Position numbers and translations under genes: made by a program. Below the pieces are notes generated by a model. The model made no database searches and was not told the DNA's origin. It saw nothing but the letters and a program-made list of their open reading frames with translations. A DNA stretch of 35,475 bases, taken from positions 1 to 35,475 of the forward strand of contig NZ_SMKC01000038.1 of the NCBI RefSeq assembly GCF_004348315.1, written 5' to 3'. Positions within the stretch are counted from its first letter, which is position 1, and every line of letters starts with the position of its first letter. Of the stretch, positions 1 through 8,585 are shown one piece after another. This stretch comes from Streptomyces sp. 8K308 (lineage in GTDB: Bacteria; Actinomycetota; Actinomycetes; Streptomycetales; Streptomycetaceae).

Positions 1-25
1 GCCCGGGCCCGCGTCCGACACCCGG

Positions 26-55
26 ACCCCGCGGGCCGGCGCCGGCCCGCGGGGT
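26..55. terminator. GC-only perfect palindrome, probable terminator of an upstream gene
   Basis: The 30 bases form a perfect palindrome made almost only of G and C (left arm begins ACCCCGCGGG). It lies 85 bases before the RHS gene start and has no T-tract, which is usual for streptomycete terminators. The gene it would terminate lies outside the window, so the role is inferred from structure alone. Confidence 0.5.
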
Positions 56-59
56 GCCC

Positions 60-86
60 TGTCACAACTCCGCGGCCTGCCCGGTC
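60..86 (+). promoter_or_regulatory. Possible ECF41-type promoter upstream of the RHS toxin
   Basis: TGTCACA at 60-66 is followed after exactly 16 bases by GGTC at 83-86. Group ECF41 sigma factors are known to use a TGTCACA -35 and a CGTC -10, and an ECF41 factor is encoded at 6550-7449. The -35 is an exact match and the -10 matches 3 of 4. The motif ends 53 bases before the RHS start. A 7-mer can occur by chance in 35 kb, so this is weaker than the copy at 6497-6523. Confidence 0.3.
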
Positions 87-139
87 ATGTCTGCCGAAAG
101 CCCGCACGGCGTGCGGCATGGCGTGAGGGAGGGGAAGGC

Positions 140-3100
140 ATGGCACGTCCGGCTGACTGGAGTCCCGTCGACATGGACTCCGATCCGACTCCGGGCGATC
201 CGCGGGAGGTTCGCACCCTGGCCGAGGAGTTACAGACGTTCGCGGACGACGTCGGCCAGGCGCTGGGGAGAATCCGTGGGATGGCCTCGGATCGGGCCGT
301 CCTGGACTGGGCGGGGCTCTCGGCGGACGCGTTCCGACGGGAGTTCGACGGCGTGCCGAGCAACCTGACCAAGCTCCAGACGTCCTACGACCTCTGTGCG
401 CGGGCCCTGGACGCGTACTGGCCGAAGCTGGAGACGGCGCAGGGCATGGCGGACCGGGCGCTGGACCGGGCCATCGCCGCGGGCAGCGATCTCGCCTCCG
501 CGCAGGCGCGGTTGGACGACGCGGAGGAGTGGGTGACCCGGGCCGGCCGCGAGTCGGACCGGCTCCAGCGCGAAGGCGAGCGCGCCGACGTGCCCCCGCC
601 CGACGAGGCGGACGTGCGCGCCGCCACCCGCGACGCCCAGGCCGCGCAGAGCGCTGCCTCCGCCGCGCGGGGCCAGGTGGACGCCGCCCGGGCCAGCCTC
701 GACGCGGCCCGCCAGCTCGCCCAGGAGGCCCTGGAGTTGCGGGAGCAGGCCGCCCGCGAGTGCGCCCGGGGCATCGAGGAGGCGTCGGACGCCGGAATCC
801 AGAACCGCCGCTGGTGGGAGCGGCTGCTCCACTGGCTCGCCGAGGCCTGGGACACCATCGTCGAGATCTGCAAGGTCATCGTCGCCGTGCTCGGCGTCGT
901 CGTCGCGATCATCGGCGGGCCGCTCGCCTGGGTCGTCGTCGGCGCGGGCCTGGTCGTGCTCGGCGACACACTCATCAAGTACGCCAACGGCGAAGGCACC
1001 CTGCTCGACATCGCCTTCGCCGCGCTGGACTGTGTCCCGGGCCTCAGGGGCATCACCACGGTCGGCGGCCTGGCCCGAGGCGCACGTGGCGTCCGAGGCT
1101 CCGCCGCCACCGGGTTGCGCGGCCAGGCCATCGGAGCGCGGGGCCTCGGGCGCCGCGTCCGCGGTCAGGCCCGGGAGATGCGGGGGGTGTCCGCGCGAGC
1201 CGACCCCGTCGACATGGCCACCGGCGAGGTGCTCATGTCCGCGACCGACGTGGAACTCCCGGGCGCCCTGCCGCTGGTGCTCGAGCGGCACCACCGCACC
1301 GGCGTCCGCTCGGGCACCTGGTTCGGCCCCTCCTGGTCCTCCACGCTCGACCAGCGGCTGCTGCTCGACGCGCACGGCGTGCGGCTGTGCGCCGAGGACG
1401 GGATGGTGCTGTACTACCCGCGCCCGCTGCCCGACGCGACGGTGCTGCCCGTCGAGGGCCCGCGCTGGGAGCTGGCCTGGCACGGCGAGCCGGGCGGCAC
1501 CCTCACCGTCCACCAGCGGGAGACCGGCCGAACCCTCCACTTCGGGCCGGTGCCCGGCCGGCTCGGCGGGGAACTGCCACTGACCGTGACAACGGACCGC
1601 AACGGCAACCGCGTTCGCGTCGAGTACGACGAGTCAGGCGCGCCCGCCGGCATCGTCCACGACGGCGGCTACCACGTGGGCGTCACGGTCGAGAACGGCC
1701 GCGTCGCCGAACTCCGGCTGCTCAGCGACCCCGACCAGCCCGTCCTGCGCCGCTACGGCTACGACGCGGCGGGGAACCTCGCCCAGGTGTACGCCTCGTC
1801 GGCGCGCCCCCTGGAGCTGTCCTACGACCACAAGCGCCGCCTCACCGGCTGGCGGGACCGCAACGACACCTGGTACCGCTACGTCTACGACGAGCGTGGC
1901 CGCTGCGTCGCCACCGAGGGCAGCGGCGGATTCCTGAACAGCGCCGTCGCCTACGACGCGAAGGCCCATCGCACGCTCTTCACCGACTCGTTGGGCAACA
2001 CCACCGCGTACCAGTTCAACGACGCCTTCCAGCTCGTCGAGGAGACCGACCCGCTGGGCAATTCCACCCGCCGCACCTTCGACCGCTACGACCGGCTCAC
2101 GACCTTCACCGACCCGCTGGGCCGTACGACGATCCTCGAACGCGACGCGCACGGTGACGTGGCGACCGTGGTCCGCCCGGACGGCACCCGCAGACGGGCG
2201 AAGCACAACGCGTTCGGCCAGCCGACCGAGATCGTCGAAGCCGACGGGGGCGTCTGGCGTCAGACGTACGACGAGCGCGGCAACCTCCGCTCCGTCACCG
2301 ACCCGGCCGCCGCCACCACCCGCCACACCTACGACGAGCGCGGCCGGCACACGTCGACCATCGACGCGCTGGGCAACGTCACGCGGCTCGAGCACGACGC
2401 GGCGGGCCTGACCGTCCGCACGACCGATCCACTCGGTGCGGTGCTCGCCGTCGCACATGACCCCCGGGGCAGGGTCGAGCGGATCACCGGCCCCCTCGGC
2501 GCCGCCACCAGCCTCGACTGGACACCCGAAGGTCTCCCCGCCCGCGCGGTCTACCCCGACGGCGGGGTGCGGCGCTGGGCCTACGACGACGAGGGCAACC
2601 TGCTGCGGGACTCCGACGAGGCGGGCGACGACATACGCTTCGAGTACGGCCCGTTCGACGTGGTGTCCGCCCAGGAGCAGGCCGACGGCGCCCGCTACTC
2701 CTTCACCCGTGACACCGAGCTCCGTATCACCCGGGTCACCAACCCGGCCGGCCTGACCTGGGACTACACCTACGATGCCGCTGGACGCCTGGTCGCCGAG
2801 TCCGACTTCGACGAGCGGCGCCTCAGCTACACCTACGACGCCGCCGGCCAGTTGACATCCAGGACCGACGCCGCGGGGAACGTCACCCGCTACGAGTACG
2901 ACGCCAACGGCCTCACCACGGCACAGGTCTCGGGCGACATCCGCACCCGGTTCGTCCACGACCCGGTCGGCCGAATCACCCGGGCCGTCAGCGCCGACGC
3001 CGACGTTCGCCTCCGCCTCGACCCCCTCGGCAGGATCCTGGAGGAGACGACCAACGGCCGCACCGTCGCGCACGAGTACGACGCCCTCGGCCGACTCGTC

Positions 3101-4744
3101 GCCACGACGACACCGACCGGACACCGCACGACGCGCACCTACGACTCCGCCGGTCGGCACACGTCCCTCGTCAGCGACGGCCGGGTCCTGACCTTCGAAC
3201 GCGACCTGGCCGGGCGCGAGACCAGGCGCGGCGCGCCCGGCGGGATCAGCCTGGAGCACCACTGGGACGCCATGGGGCGGCTCGGCCGCCTGACCCTGGG
3301 GGTCGAGGGGAGGACCACTCTCGAGCGCGACTACCGGTACGCCAGGAACGGTTACCTCTCGGAGATCCGCGACGCCCACGCCGGAAGGACCACGTTCCAA
3401 CTCGACCCGCAGGGGAGGATCACCAGTGCGAGGGCGCCCGGTTGGTCCGAGCGCTACGCCTACGACGCCGCGGGAAACCTCGCCACGAGCGACCGGCCCG
3501 CCGGTCCTCCCGCGCGGGGCCACGCCGGCACCCACAGCCACACCCACACCTACGCGGGAACCCGCGTCACCCGGGTCGGGAACACCCGCTACGCGTACGA
3601 CGCGGCAGGACGCACGGTGCTGCGCCGGAAGAAACTCCTCTCCTCGGGCGCCTTCCGCACCTGGCGGTACGAATGGGACGCGGAGGGCCGCCTGGTCGGG
3701 GTCACGACCCCCGACGGCACGCGGTGGCGTTATCGACACGACCCCTTCGGGCGCCGTGTCGCGAAGGAACGCCTCGACCCGGCGGGCGAGGTCGTCGAGC
3801 GGACGGACTACGCCTGGCACGGCTACGTCCTCATCGAGCAGTCGACGGTCGCCGCCGACCGGCCCCACCGGACGACCCTGACGTGGGACCACGACGGTGC
3901 GCGCCCGCTCGCACAGAGCGAACGCGTGGTCATCTCCGCGCGCGACGCCCCGCAGGAGGTCATCGACGCGTCCTTTCACGCGATCGTCACGGACCTGGTC
4001 GGAACCCCCACGGAACTGGTCGACGCGTCAGGGAACGTGGCCTGGCGGTCCCGTGCGACCGTGTGGGGCGTCCAACCGGGCAGCGAATCCGAGACGACCA
4101 CCCCGCTCCGTTTCCCCGGCCAGTACGAGGACCAGGAAACCGGCTGGCACTACAACGTCCACCGCCATTACGACCCGGAAATCGGCCGCTACACCTCGCC
4201 CGACCCGCTGGGGCTCGCACCTGCCCCCGACCCCGTGAGCTATGTGCGCAACCCACACGTGACGGGCGACCTGATCGGCCTGTCTCCCTGCACTCCGGCG
4301 GGCCCAGGAACCCAGGTCACCAGAGCGTCCTGGCCGGCCGACAGAGAGGGCCGGATCGCCCGGACCTATCACGGGTTGACCGCGGGACCATCCGGAACGA
4401 ACCGCCCCGACGACGAGCTGGTGCTCAGCGGACACGGCCATGTCGAGAAGCAGGACGCCCCGACGTTCATCGTTCCGGAGGGTACCCACCTTGCCATGTA
4501 CGGGCGCCACCGAGACACCATAAGCGACAGGCTGGGTGGCATCATCGAGACGGCCGATCCGATGCCGATGTACGTCTACAAAGAGGGCACGAAACTGCCG
4601 GACTACCTGCTGCTTCCGCCGACGGGTCTCACGATTCTCGGCGGTTCCCGCACCAGAACGGTCAGCACCCCGACCCGTCTCTCCGATCTGCTTTCGCCAA
4701 ACATGGGCCGCGTACACTGGGCGGCCTGTCGAGTTGAGCGATAG
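140..4744 (+). CDS. RHS/YD-repeat polymorphic toxin with T7SS-type N-terminus
   Basis: 1534 residues; ATG preceded by GAGGGGAAGG. Residues 1-230 are helical and Ala/Arg-rich, resembling the WXG-like N-terminus of putative type VII-secreted proteins. A hydrophobic stretch lies at about 238-285. From about 354 (DPVDMATGE) a DUF6531-type module starts, then dozens of YD repeats (YDAAG, YDERG) up to about 1320. The RHS core ends with RHYDPEIGRYTSPDPLGL near 1343-1358 and a DLIGL boundary near 1378. The last ~150 residues differ from the repeats and should be the variable effector tail; they contain SGHG (1430-1433), FIVPEGTHL and HWAACR (1526-1531), resembling the Stv putative adhesin/toxin domain of other RHS proteins. 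The known role of the class is contact- or secretion-dependent interbacterial competition. The tail's activity is unknown. A candidate immunity gene follows 31 bases downstream. Confidence 0.9.
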   Translation: MARPADWSPVDMDSDPTPGDPREVRTLAEELQTFADDVGQALGRIRGMASDRAVLDWAGLSADAFRREFDGVPSNLTKLQTSYDLCARALDAYWPKLETAQGMADRALDRAIAAGSDLASAQARLDDAEEWVTRAGRESDRLQREGERADVPPPDEADVRAATRDAQAAQSAASAARGQVDAARASLDAARQLAQEALELREQAARECARGIEEASDAGIQNRRWWERLLHWLAEAWDTIVEICKVIVAVLGVVVAIIGGPLAWVVVGAGLVVLGDTLIKYANGEGTLLDIAFAALDCVPGLRGITTVGGLARGARGVRGSAATGLRGQAIGARGLGRRVRGQAREMRGVSARADPVDMATGEVLMSATDVELPGALPLVLERHHRTGVRSGTWFGPSWSSTLDQRLLLDAHGVRLCAEDGMVLYYPRPLPDATVLPVEGPRWELAWHGEPGGTLTVHQRETGRTLHFGPVPGRLGGELPLTVTTDRNGNRVRVEYDESGAPAGIVHDGGYHVGVTVENGRVAELRLLSDPDQPVLRRYGYDAAGNLAQVYASSARPLELSYDHKRRLTGWRDRNDTWYRYVYDERGRCVATEGSGGFLNSAVAYDAKAHRTLFTDSLGNTTAYQFNDAFQLVEETDPLGNSTRRTFDRYDRLTTFTDPLGRTTILERDAHGDVATVVRPDGTRRRAKHNAFGQPTEIVEADGGVWRQTYDERGNLRSVTDPAAATTRHTYDERGRHTSTIDALGNVTRLEHDAAGLTVRTTDPLGAVLAVAHDPRGRVERITGPLGAATSLDWTPEGLPARAVYPDGGVRRWAYDDEGNLLRDSDEAGDDIRFEYGPFDVVSAQEQADGARYSFTRDTELRITRVTNPAGLTWDYTYDAAGRLVAESDFDERRLSYTYDAAGQLTSRTDAAGNVTRYEYDANGLTTAQVSGDIRTRFVHDPVGRITRAVSADADVRLRLDPLGRILEETTNGRTVAHEYDALGRLVATTTPTGHRTTRTYDSAGRHTSLVSDGRVLTFERDLAGRETRRGAPGGISLEHHWDAMGRLGRLTLGVEGRTTLERDYRYARNGYLSEIRDAHAGRTTFQLDPQGRITSARAPGWSERYAYDAAGNLATSDRPAGPPARGHAGTHSHTHTYAGTRVTRVGNTRYAYDAAGRTVLRRKKLLSSGAFRTWRYEWDAEGRLVGVTTPDGTRWRYRHDPFGRRVAKERLDPAGEVVERTDYAWHGYVLIEQSTVAADRPHRTTLTWDHDGARPLAQSERVVISARDAPQEVIDASFHAIVTDLVGTPTELVDASGNVAWRSRATVWGVQPGSESETTTPLRFPGQYEDQETGWHYNVHRHYDPEIGRYTSPDPLGLAPAPDPVSYVRNPHVTGDLIGLSPCTPAGPGTQVTRASWPADREGRIARTYHGLTAGPSGTNRPDDELVLSGHGHVEKQDAPTFIVPEGTHLAMYGRHRDTISDRLGGIIETADPMPMYVYKEGTKLPDYLLLPPTGLTILGGSRTRTVSTPTRLSDLLSPNMGRVHWAACRVER

Positions 4745-4775
4745 GGGTCGACATTCCCAGGCCGAGGGGGCCACG

Positions 4776-5195
4776 ATGACGTACTTCTCCGACCTCTCTC
4801 CCTACACGTTTCTGCCGGAGAGCATTCCGCCGGATGTCGCCGCCGTCAACGTCGGGTGGCTCGATTCCCGACATGCCTTTGACACGGGTGCGGTTCCGGA
4901 CGAATTCACCGAAAAGCTGGGCCGCCTGTGCCGCGACTCCCCGCACGCCAGGACCCGGGGCCATCACGGGTGCGAGCTCCCGCACGCCGACGAGCCCGCG
5001 CCGTGGCCGGTCACCGCCGACATCGACGGCGAGTCAGTGCCGCTCGGCTCCGCCGAGGTGCGGGTCGTGTCCCGGACGGGCACGTGGCTGGTCGCTCCCA
5101 ACCTCGTCCACCACTACGTCGTTCGCCACGCCTACCGGCCGCCCGCGGAGTTCGTCGAGGCCGTCGTCGCCCTGCGCGTCGCCGACTCCGGATAG
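4776..5195 (+). CDS. Small DUF7919-like protein, candidate immunity protein
   Basis: 139 residues starting MTYFSDLSPYTFLPESIPP, preceded by GAGGGGG. It starts 31 bases after the RHS stop and was probably co-transcribed. It resembles a streptomycete family of about 130 residues (DUF7919) with a VGWLD motif, a His/Cys segment (HHGCELP) and a C-terminal VHHYVxxHxYxPPxEF motif, all visible here. No signal peptide or membrane segment is seen, so it should be cytoplasmic. Genes directly after RHS or other polymorphic toxins usually encode the cognate immunity protein. That is the main reason for the proposal, and no immunity function is shown for this family from sequence. Confidence 0.75.
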   Translation: MTYFSDLSPYTFLPESIPPDVAAVNVGWLDSRHAFDTGAVPDEFTEKLGRLCRDSPHARTRGHHGCELPHADEPAPWPVTADIDGESVPLGSAEVRVVSRTGTWLVAPNLVHHYVVRHAYRPPAEFVEAVVALRVADSG

Positions 5196-5200
5196 CCGGC

Positions 5201-5239
5201 GGTGGGCGCCGCGCTCGCCCGGCGAGCGCGGCGCCCACC
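5201..5239. terminator. Bidirectional terminator between convergent genes
   Basis: Two 19-base arms are perfect complements (GGTGGGCGCC... and ...GGCGCCCACC) around a single central base, giving a very stable hairpin. It starts 6 bases after the stop of the small gene and ends 8 bases before the stop of the convergent oxidoreductase gene, so it can serve both. Confidence 0.85.
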
Positions 5240-5246
5240 CGCGGGG

Positions 5247-6437
5247 TCAGCCGTTGGAGAAGCGGCCGGCCTGGGCGAGGATCTCCTCAGGGTCGTCCAA
5301 CGCGGGGTAGATCCAACGGGTGTTGATGTCCTGCTTGATGGCCTTGGCCTCCTGGCGCGTCGACACGACGGTGCGCTCCCACCCCTCGGTGACCACGGCG
5401 CCGGCCGGACCGAGGTCAAGGCAGGTGACGTACGGGTCGGGGGCGAAGGGCACCGGCGTGGTGCCCAGGAGGTCGGCGGCCACGTTGTGTCCGGCGCACT
5501 TGCCCATCGGATGGGCGTGCTGGCAGCTCTGCACCGTGAGGTGCCCCTCCTCGGCGACGGCGGCCGCGGTGTCGCCGGCCGCGTAGACGTCGGGCACCCC
5601 GACGACCCGCATGTACGCGTCCACGGTGAGCCGGCCGAGGCGGTCACGTTCCCCCGGGATCTGCGCGGTGAGCTGGCTGGCGACCATGCCCGCCGTCCAC
5701 ACGACCGTGGCCGTGGGGATCACCTCCCCGTCCGAGAGCGTGACCTCGGTGGAGGTCGCCGACGCCACGGTGCGCCCCAGGCGTCGCTCGATCTTCAACT
5801 CGTCGACCACGCCGTCGAGGTAGTGCCGGGGCCCGTCGCCGAGTTCCGGGCCGATGACGTCGGAGCGGTCCACCAGGACGACCCGCGCCTCCTCGCCGGC
5901 GATCGTCCGCAGCCGCCCACAGAGTTGGGTGGAGAGCTCAAGGCCGGTGAAGCCGGCGCCCACCACCACGGCCGTGTACCGCCCGGCCGCCGCCGGGTGC
6001 CTGGGCAGCCGCCGCAGGTGGTGGTCGAGCGCCGTCGCGGCGGGCAGGGTGTCGATGTCGAAGACGTGCCGCGCGCCTGGGAAGTCGGGCACCACAAGAC
6101 GGCTGCCGGAGGCCAGCACGAGCCTGTCGTAGGACAGTTCAAGGTCGTTCCCCGCGCGCCCGACGGCCCGGACGGTACGGGCCCGGGTGTCCACGCCGGT
6201 CACGGTCCCCGCGATCCTGCGCACGCCGATCGGGCCGAGGACCCGGTCCAGGGGCACCCGCATCATCTCGGGATCGTTCTCGTACAGCCGGGGACGGATG
6301 ACCAGGTCGTCACCGCCGCTGATCAGCGTGATCCGCAGCTCGTCGCCTGCCGCCCCGGCGGCGCGGGCGGCCCGGACGGCTCCCGCCGCGCTCCACACGC
6401 CGGCGAAGCCGCCGCCGATCACCAGGATGTCTTCCAT
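5247..6437 (-). CDS. FAD-dependent NAD(P)H dehydrogenase-like oxidoreductase
   Basis: 396 residues; ATG with GAGAGGTGA upstream. Two Rossmann dinucleotide motifs are visible: VIGGGFAG near residues 6-13 for FAD and VVVGAGFTG at 157-165 for NAD(P)H. The FAD-binding VYAAGDT motif is at 284-290. This pattern fits the type II NADH dehydrogenase / NAD(P)/FAD-dependent oxidoreductase family, which passes electrons from NADH to a quinone or other acceptor. There is no clear C-terminal membrane helix, so the acceptor is uncertain. The gene lies downstream of an ECF41 sigma factor gene on the same strand. ECF41 factors are commonly paired with a carboxymuconolactone decarboxylase, oxidoreductase or epimerase target gene, and a matching promoter lies at 6497-6523. 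Control by that sigma factor is therefore likely. Confidence 0.88.
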   Translation of the reverse strand: MEDILVIGGGFAGVWSAAGAVRAARAAGAAGDELRITLISGGDDLVIRPRLYENDPEMMRVPLDRVLGPIGVRRIAGTVTGVDTRARTVRAVGRAGNDLELSYDRLVLASGSRLVVPDFPGARHVFDIDTLPAATALDHHLRRLPRHPAAAGRYTAVVVGAGFTGLELSTQLCGRLRTIAGEEARVVLVDRSDVIGPELGDGPRHYLDGVVDELKIERRLGRTVASATSTEVTLSDGEVIPTATVVWTAGMVASQLTAQIPGERDRLGRLTVDAYMRVVGVPDVYAAGDTAAAVAEEGHLTVQSCQHAHPMGKCAGHNVAADLLGTTPVPFAPDPYVTCLDLGPAGAVVTEGWERTVVSTRQEAKAIKQDINTRWIYPALDDPEEILAQAGRFSNG

Positions 6438-6496
6438 GGACGTTCACCTCTCTGGACGGTCGCGGGCCGGAGAGAGCCGGCCCGTCTCACCAGAGG

Positions 6497-6523
6497 GACA
6501 GGACAGCCGGCCCGTTCGTGACA
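6497..6523 (-). promoter_or_regulatory. ECF41-type promoter for the oxidoreductase gene
   Basis: On the minus strand TGTCACG (6517-6523) is followed after exactly 16 bases by TGTC (6497-6500). The known ECF41 promoter is TGTCACA then CGTC with about this spacing, so 6 of 7 and 3 of 4 positions match. It lies 60 bases upstream of the oxidoreductase ATG and just after the stop of the sigma gene, where the ECF41 target promoter is expected. Confidence 0.65.
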
Positions 6524-6549
6524 CGGCCCGAGCACGGCGGTCCGTGCGC

Positions 6550-7449
6550 TCAGCCGCCCAGTGACGCCACGTACGGAAGGAGCTTGGCGGGATTCATCAT
6601 CCACATGATCCGATCGATGCCCTGCGCCGAGGCGTCGACGGACAGCAGCGCCACGGGGGTCTCGCCGTGCGAGACGAGGACGGCTGGCCGCGCGTTCGCC
6701 TCGACCCACCGGATGCTCGCCGGCGGCCAGAACCGCGGTGCGAAGGCGACCAGGTACCTGGAGACACGCGGCCGTCCGAGAACCGGGATCTTCGACGCGC
6801 CACGCACCCCACCGCCGTCGGAGTAGCTGACGACGTCCGCCGCGAGCAACTCCTCGAGCGCCGGCAGATCGCCCGTCCGCGCCGCCGTGAGGAACGCTTC
6901 CAGCAGTCGCCGGTGGTCCACCGCGCTGACCGGCTCCCCGCGCTCGGCCGCCAGGTGTTTTCGCGCCCGGCTCACCAACTGCCGGGCGTTGGCATCGCTC
7001 GTCCCGAGGATCGCCGCGACCTGCCGGTGCGGGTAGTCGAAGGCCTCCCGCAGCACGTAAGCGGCCCGCTCCATCGGGTTCAGCCGCTCCAGGAGAAAGA
7101 GGACCGCCAACTCCACCGCCCCGCCCCGTTCCGCGCCCAGCTGGGGGTCGGCGGTGGTGTCGACCGGCTCCGGCAGCCAGGGCCCGACGTAGGACTCACG
7201 CCGCACCCTCGCCGACTGCGCGACGTTGATCGCCAGCCGGGTGGCCACCGTGGACAGGTAGGCCGCGGGCTCGACGATGTCGGCACGGTCGGCCTTCTGC
7301 CACCGCAGCCACACCTCCTGGACGACGTCCTCGGCCTCCGCGGCACTGCCGAGCATGCGGTACGCGATGCCGAAGAGCCGGGGCCGCGCCGCGATGAAGT
7401 CCCTCGTGGCCCGCTCGAGAGAGGACGCGTCAGACTCGTCGGCGCGCAC
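6550..7449 (-). CDS. sigJ: ECF41-group RNA polymerase sigma factor (SigJ type)
   Basis: 299 residues from the GTG at 7449, chosen because GAAGGGG lies 5-6 bases before it; longer in-frame starts would add a non-conserved leader. Region sigma-2 is at about 15-85 (FGIAYRMLGSAAEAEDVVQE) and sigma-4 at about 110-170 (helix-turn-helix RQVAAILGTSDANARQLVSRARK). A SnoaL-like C-terminal extension follows at about 180-299. Three hallmarks of group ECF41 are present: WLPEP in the linker (91-95), DGGG (211-214) and an NPDKL-like NPAKL (286-290). In this group the fused extension controls sigma activity in place of a separate anti-sigma factor. The gene precedes an oxidoreductase on the same strand, the usual partner arrangement. 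Confidence 0.92.
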   Translation of the reverse strand: MRADESDASSLERATRDFIAARPRLFGIAYRMLGSAAEAEDVVQEVWLRWQKADRADIVEPAAYLSTVATRLAINVAQSARVRRESYVGPWLPEPVDTTADPQLGAERGGAVELAVLFLLERLNPMERAAYVLREAFDYPHRQVAAILGTSDANARQLVSRARKHLAAERGEPVSAVDHRRLLEAFLTAARTGDLPALEELLAADVVSYSDGGGVRGASKIPVLGRPRVSRYLVAFAPRFWPPASIRWVEANARPAVLVSHGETPVALLSVDASAQGIDRIMWMMNPAKLLPYVASLGG

Positions 7450-7575
7450 GGCAACCCCTTCAGCTCTGGACGGCACGCTCACGATAGTTGCCCAGAGGAC
7501 GGCCGAACACCCGGGGTGCCGTGCTCCTGACTCGTTGTGCGCGCTGCCCGCTCCGCCGGTGCGGACGCGCGGCGA

Positions 7576-7615
7576 ACGGCTGTCGGCGCGCCGGGTGCCC
7601 GGTTCCGACAGCCGT
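7576..7615. other. Inverted repeat in the divergent sigma/deacetylase intergenic region
   Basis: Arms ACGGCTGTCGG (7576-7586) and CCGACAGCCGT (7605-7615) are perfect 11-base complements. Their 18-base spacer holds a second small palindrome (CCGGGTGCCCGG). The structure lies between two divergent genes, where a terminator is not needed. It could be an operator, a leader structure or part of a small RNA; nothing further can be decided from sequence. The rest of the 286-base gap (7450-7735) shows no other recognised feature. Confidence 0.4.
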
Positions 7616-7735
7616 CGGCTTACCGGTGCCTCGGCCGCGTGACACGGTGCGGATACCGCGAGCGGTGACGGCAGGCCACGGGAGGGGCATGCGTCGTCGC
7701 CGGGGGTGATGTGCCGCGTATCCGGAGGAGGGAAC

Positions 7736-8512
7736 ATGATCGGCATCACTCGCAGGCGCCACAGCTCCGCGAGGTTCTCGCCGTCAGCGACAGCACCGCG
7801 CGCCGAACGCCGGCAGGGCCGGCGCGGACGGCCCGCGCTGCTGGCCGTCGTCGTCGCCGCCCTGGCGGCCTCCGTGCTCTCCGCTCCGCCGTCGTCGGCC
7901 GCGTCCGCCCCGTGGGCCGCCTGCACCAACGGCTACGTCGGCCTGACGTTCGACGACGGACCGAACCCGGCCACGACGCCGGCGCTGCTCAACGCCCTGC
8001 GTGCCGGCGGGGCCAGGGCCACCTGGTTCGTCTGGGGCCAGCGGGCGCAGCAGAACCCGAGCCTGCTGCGGTCGACGGTCGAGGCCGGCATGTGGATCGG
8101 CAACCACACCTGGACCCATCCGCACCTCACGCAGATCGGGCAGGCCGCCGTCCACGACGAGATCTCCCGGACCCAGACGTTCCTGCGGCAGGCCACCGGG
8201 CAGACCCCGACGCTGTTCCGGCCGCCGTACGGCGAGACCAACGCCCAGGTGCGTGACACCGCGCGGCAGCTCGGCATCACGGGCGAGGTGATGTGGAACG
8301 TCGACTCCCGCGACTGGGCCGGCGCGAGTACCGCCCAGATCGTCCAGGCCGCCTCCACCCTGCGGAACGGCGACATCATCCTCATGCACGACGGCTACCA
8401 GACCACCGTCAACGCCGTCCCGCAAATTCTCTCCGGCCTCTCCAGCCGCGGCCTGTGCCCGGGGCGAATCGTCGGCGGCACCGACCTGCGGCCGATCGTC
8501 ACCGCGCCCTAG
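7736..8512 (+). CDS. Secreted polysaccharide deacetylase (NodB/CE4 type)
   Basis: 258 residues; ATG with a strong GGAGGAGGG site 4 bases upstream. A basic N-terminus is followed by a hydrophobic segment at about 33-52 and an Ala-rich cleavage region (SSAASA), indicating export. The CE4 motifs appear in order: TFDDGPN (71-77, catalytic and metal Asp), NHTWTHPHL with zinc ligands His124 and His128, RPPYG (162-166), VDSRDW (189-194) and LMHDG (216-220). It should remove N- or O-acetyl groups from chitin oligomers, peptidoglycan or xylan outside the cell. The motifs do not decide the substrate. It is a stand-alone gene divergent from the sigma factor. Confidence 0.93.
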   Translation: MIGITRRRHSSARFSPSATAPRAERRQGRRGRPALLAVVVAALAASVLSAPPSSAASAPWAACTNGYVGLTFDDGPNPATTPALLNALRAGGARATWFVWGQRAQQNPSLLRSTVEAGMWIGNHTWTHPHLTQIGQAAVHDEISRTQTFLRQATGQTPTLFRPPYGETNAQVRDTARQLGITGEVMWNVDSRDWAGASTAQIVQAASTLRNGDIILMHDGYQTTVNAVPQILSGLSSRGLCPGRIVGGTDLRPIVTAP

Positions 8513-8585
8513 TCGCCACGTCGCCGGCCGACCGACCGCGTGCCGAGGTTTGGGACGGCTCGGGGCAAGGAACCCGGCGGACGCC

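Noticed and set aside
1634..3979. A 781-residue open frame on the minus strand opposite the RHS repeats
   Set aside because: It mirrors the periodic YD-repeat coding on the plus strand, has Val/Gly/Arg-rich composition with no domain, and is a common artefact of high-GC DNA.
7638..7644. A third TGTCAC-type ECF41 motif (minus strand) upstream of the deacetylase
   Set aside because: No CGTC-like element lies 15-17 bases downstream on that strand, and the orientation points toward the sigma gene from about 190 bases away.
8513..8585. GTTT...GGGGCAA as a sigma-B-like promoter for gvpO
   Set aside because: The -10 part lacks the conserved GGGTA core, and the spacing is only roughly right, so support is too weak to list.
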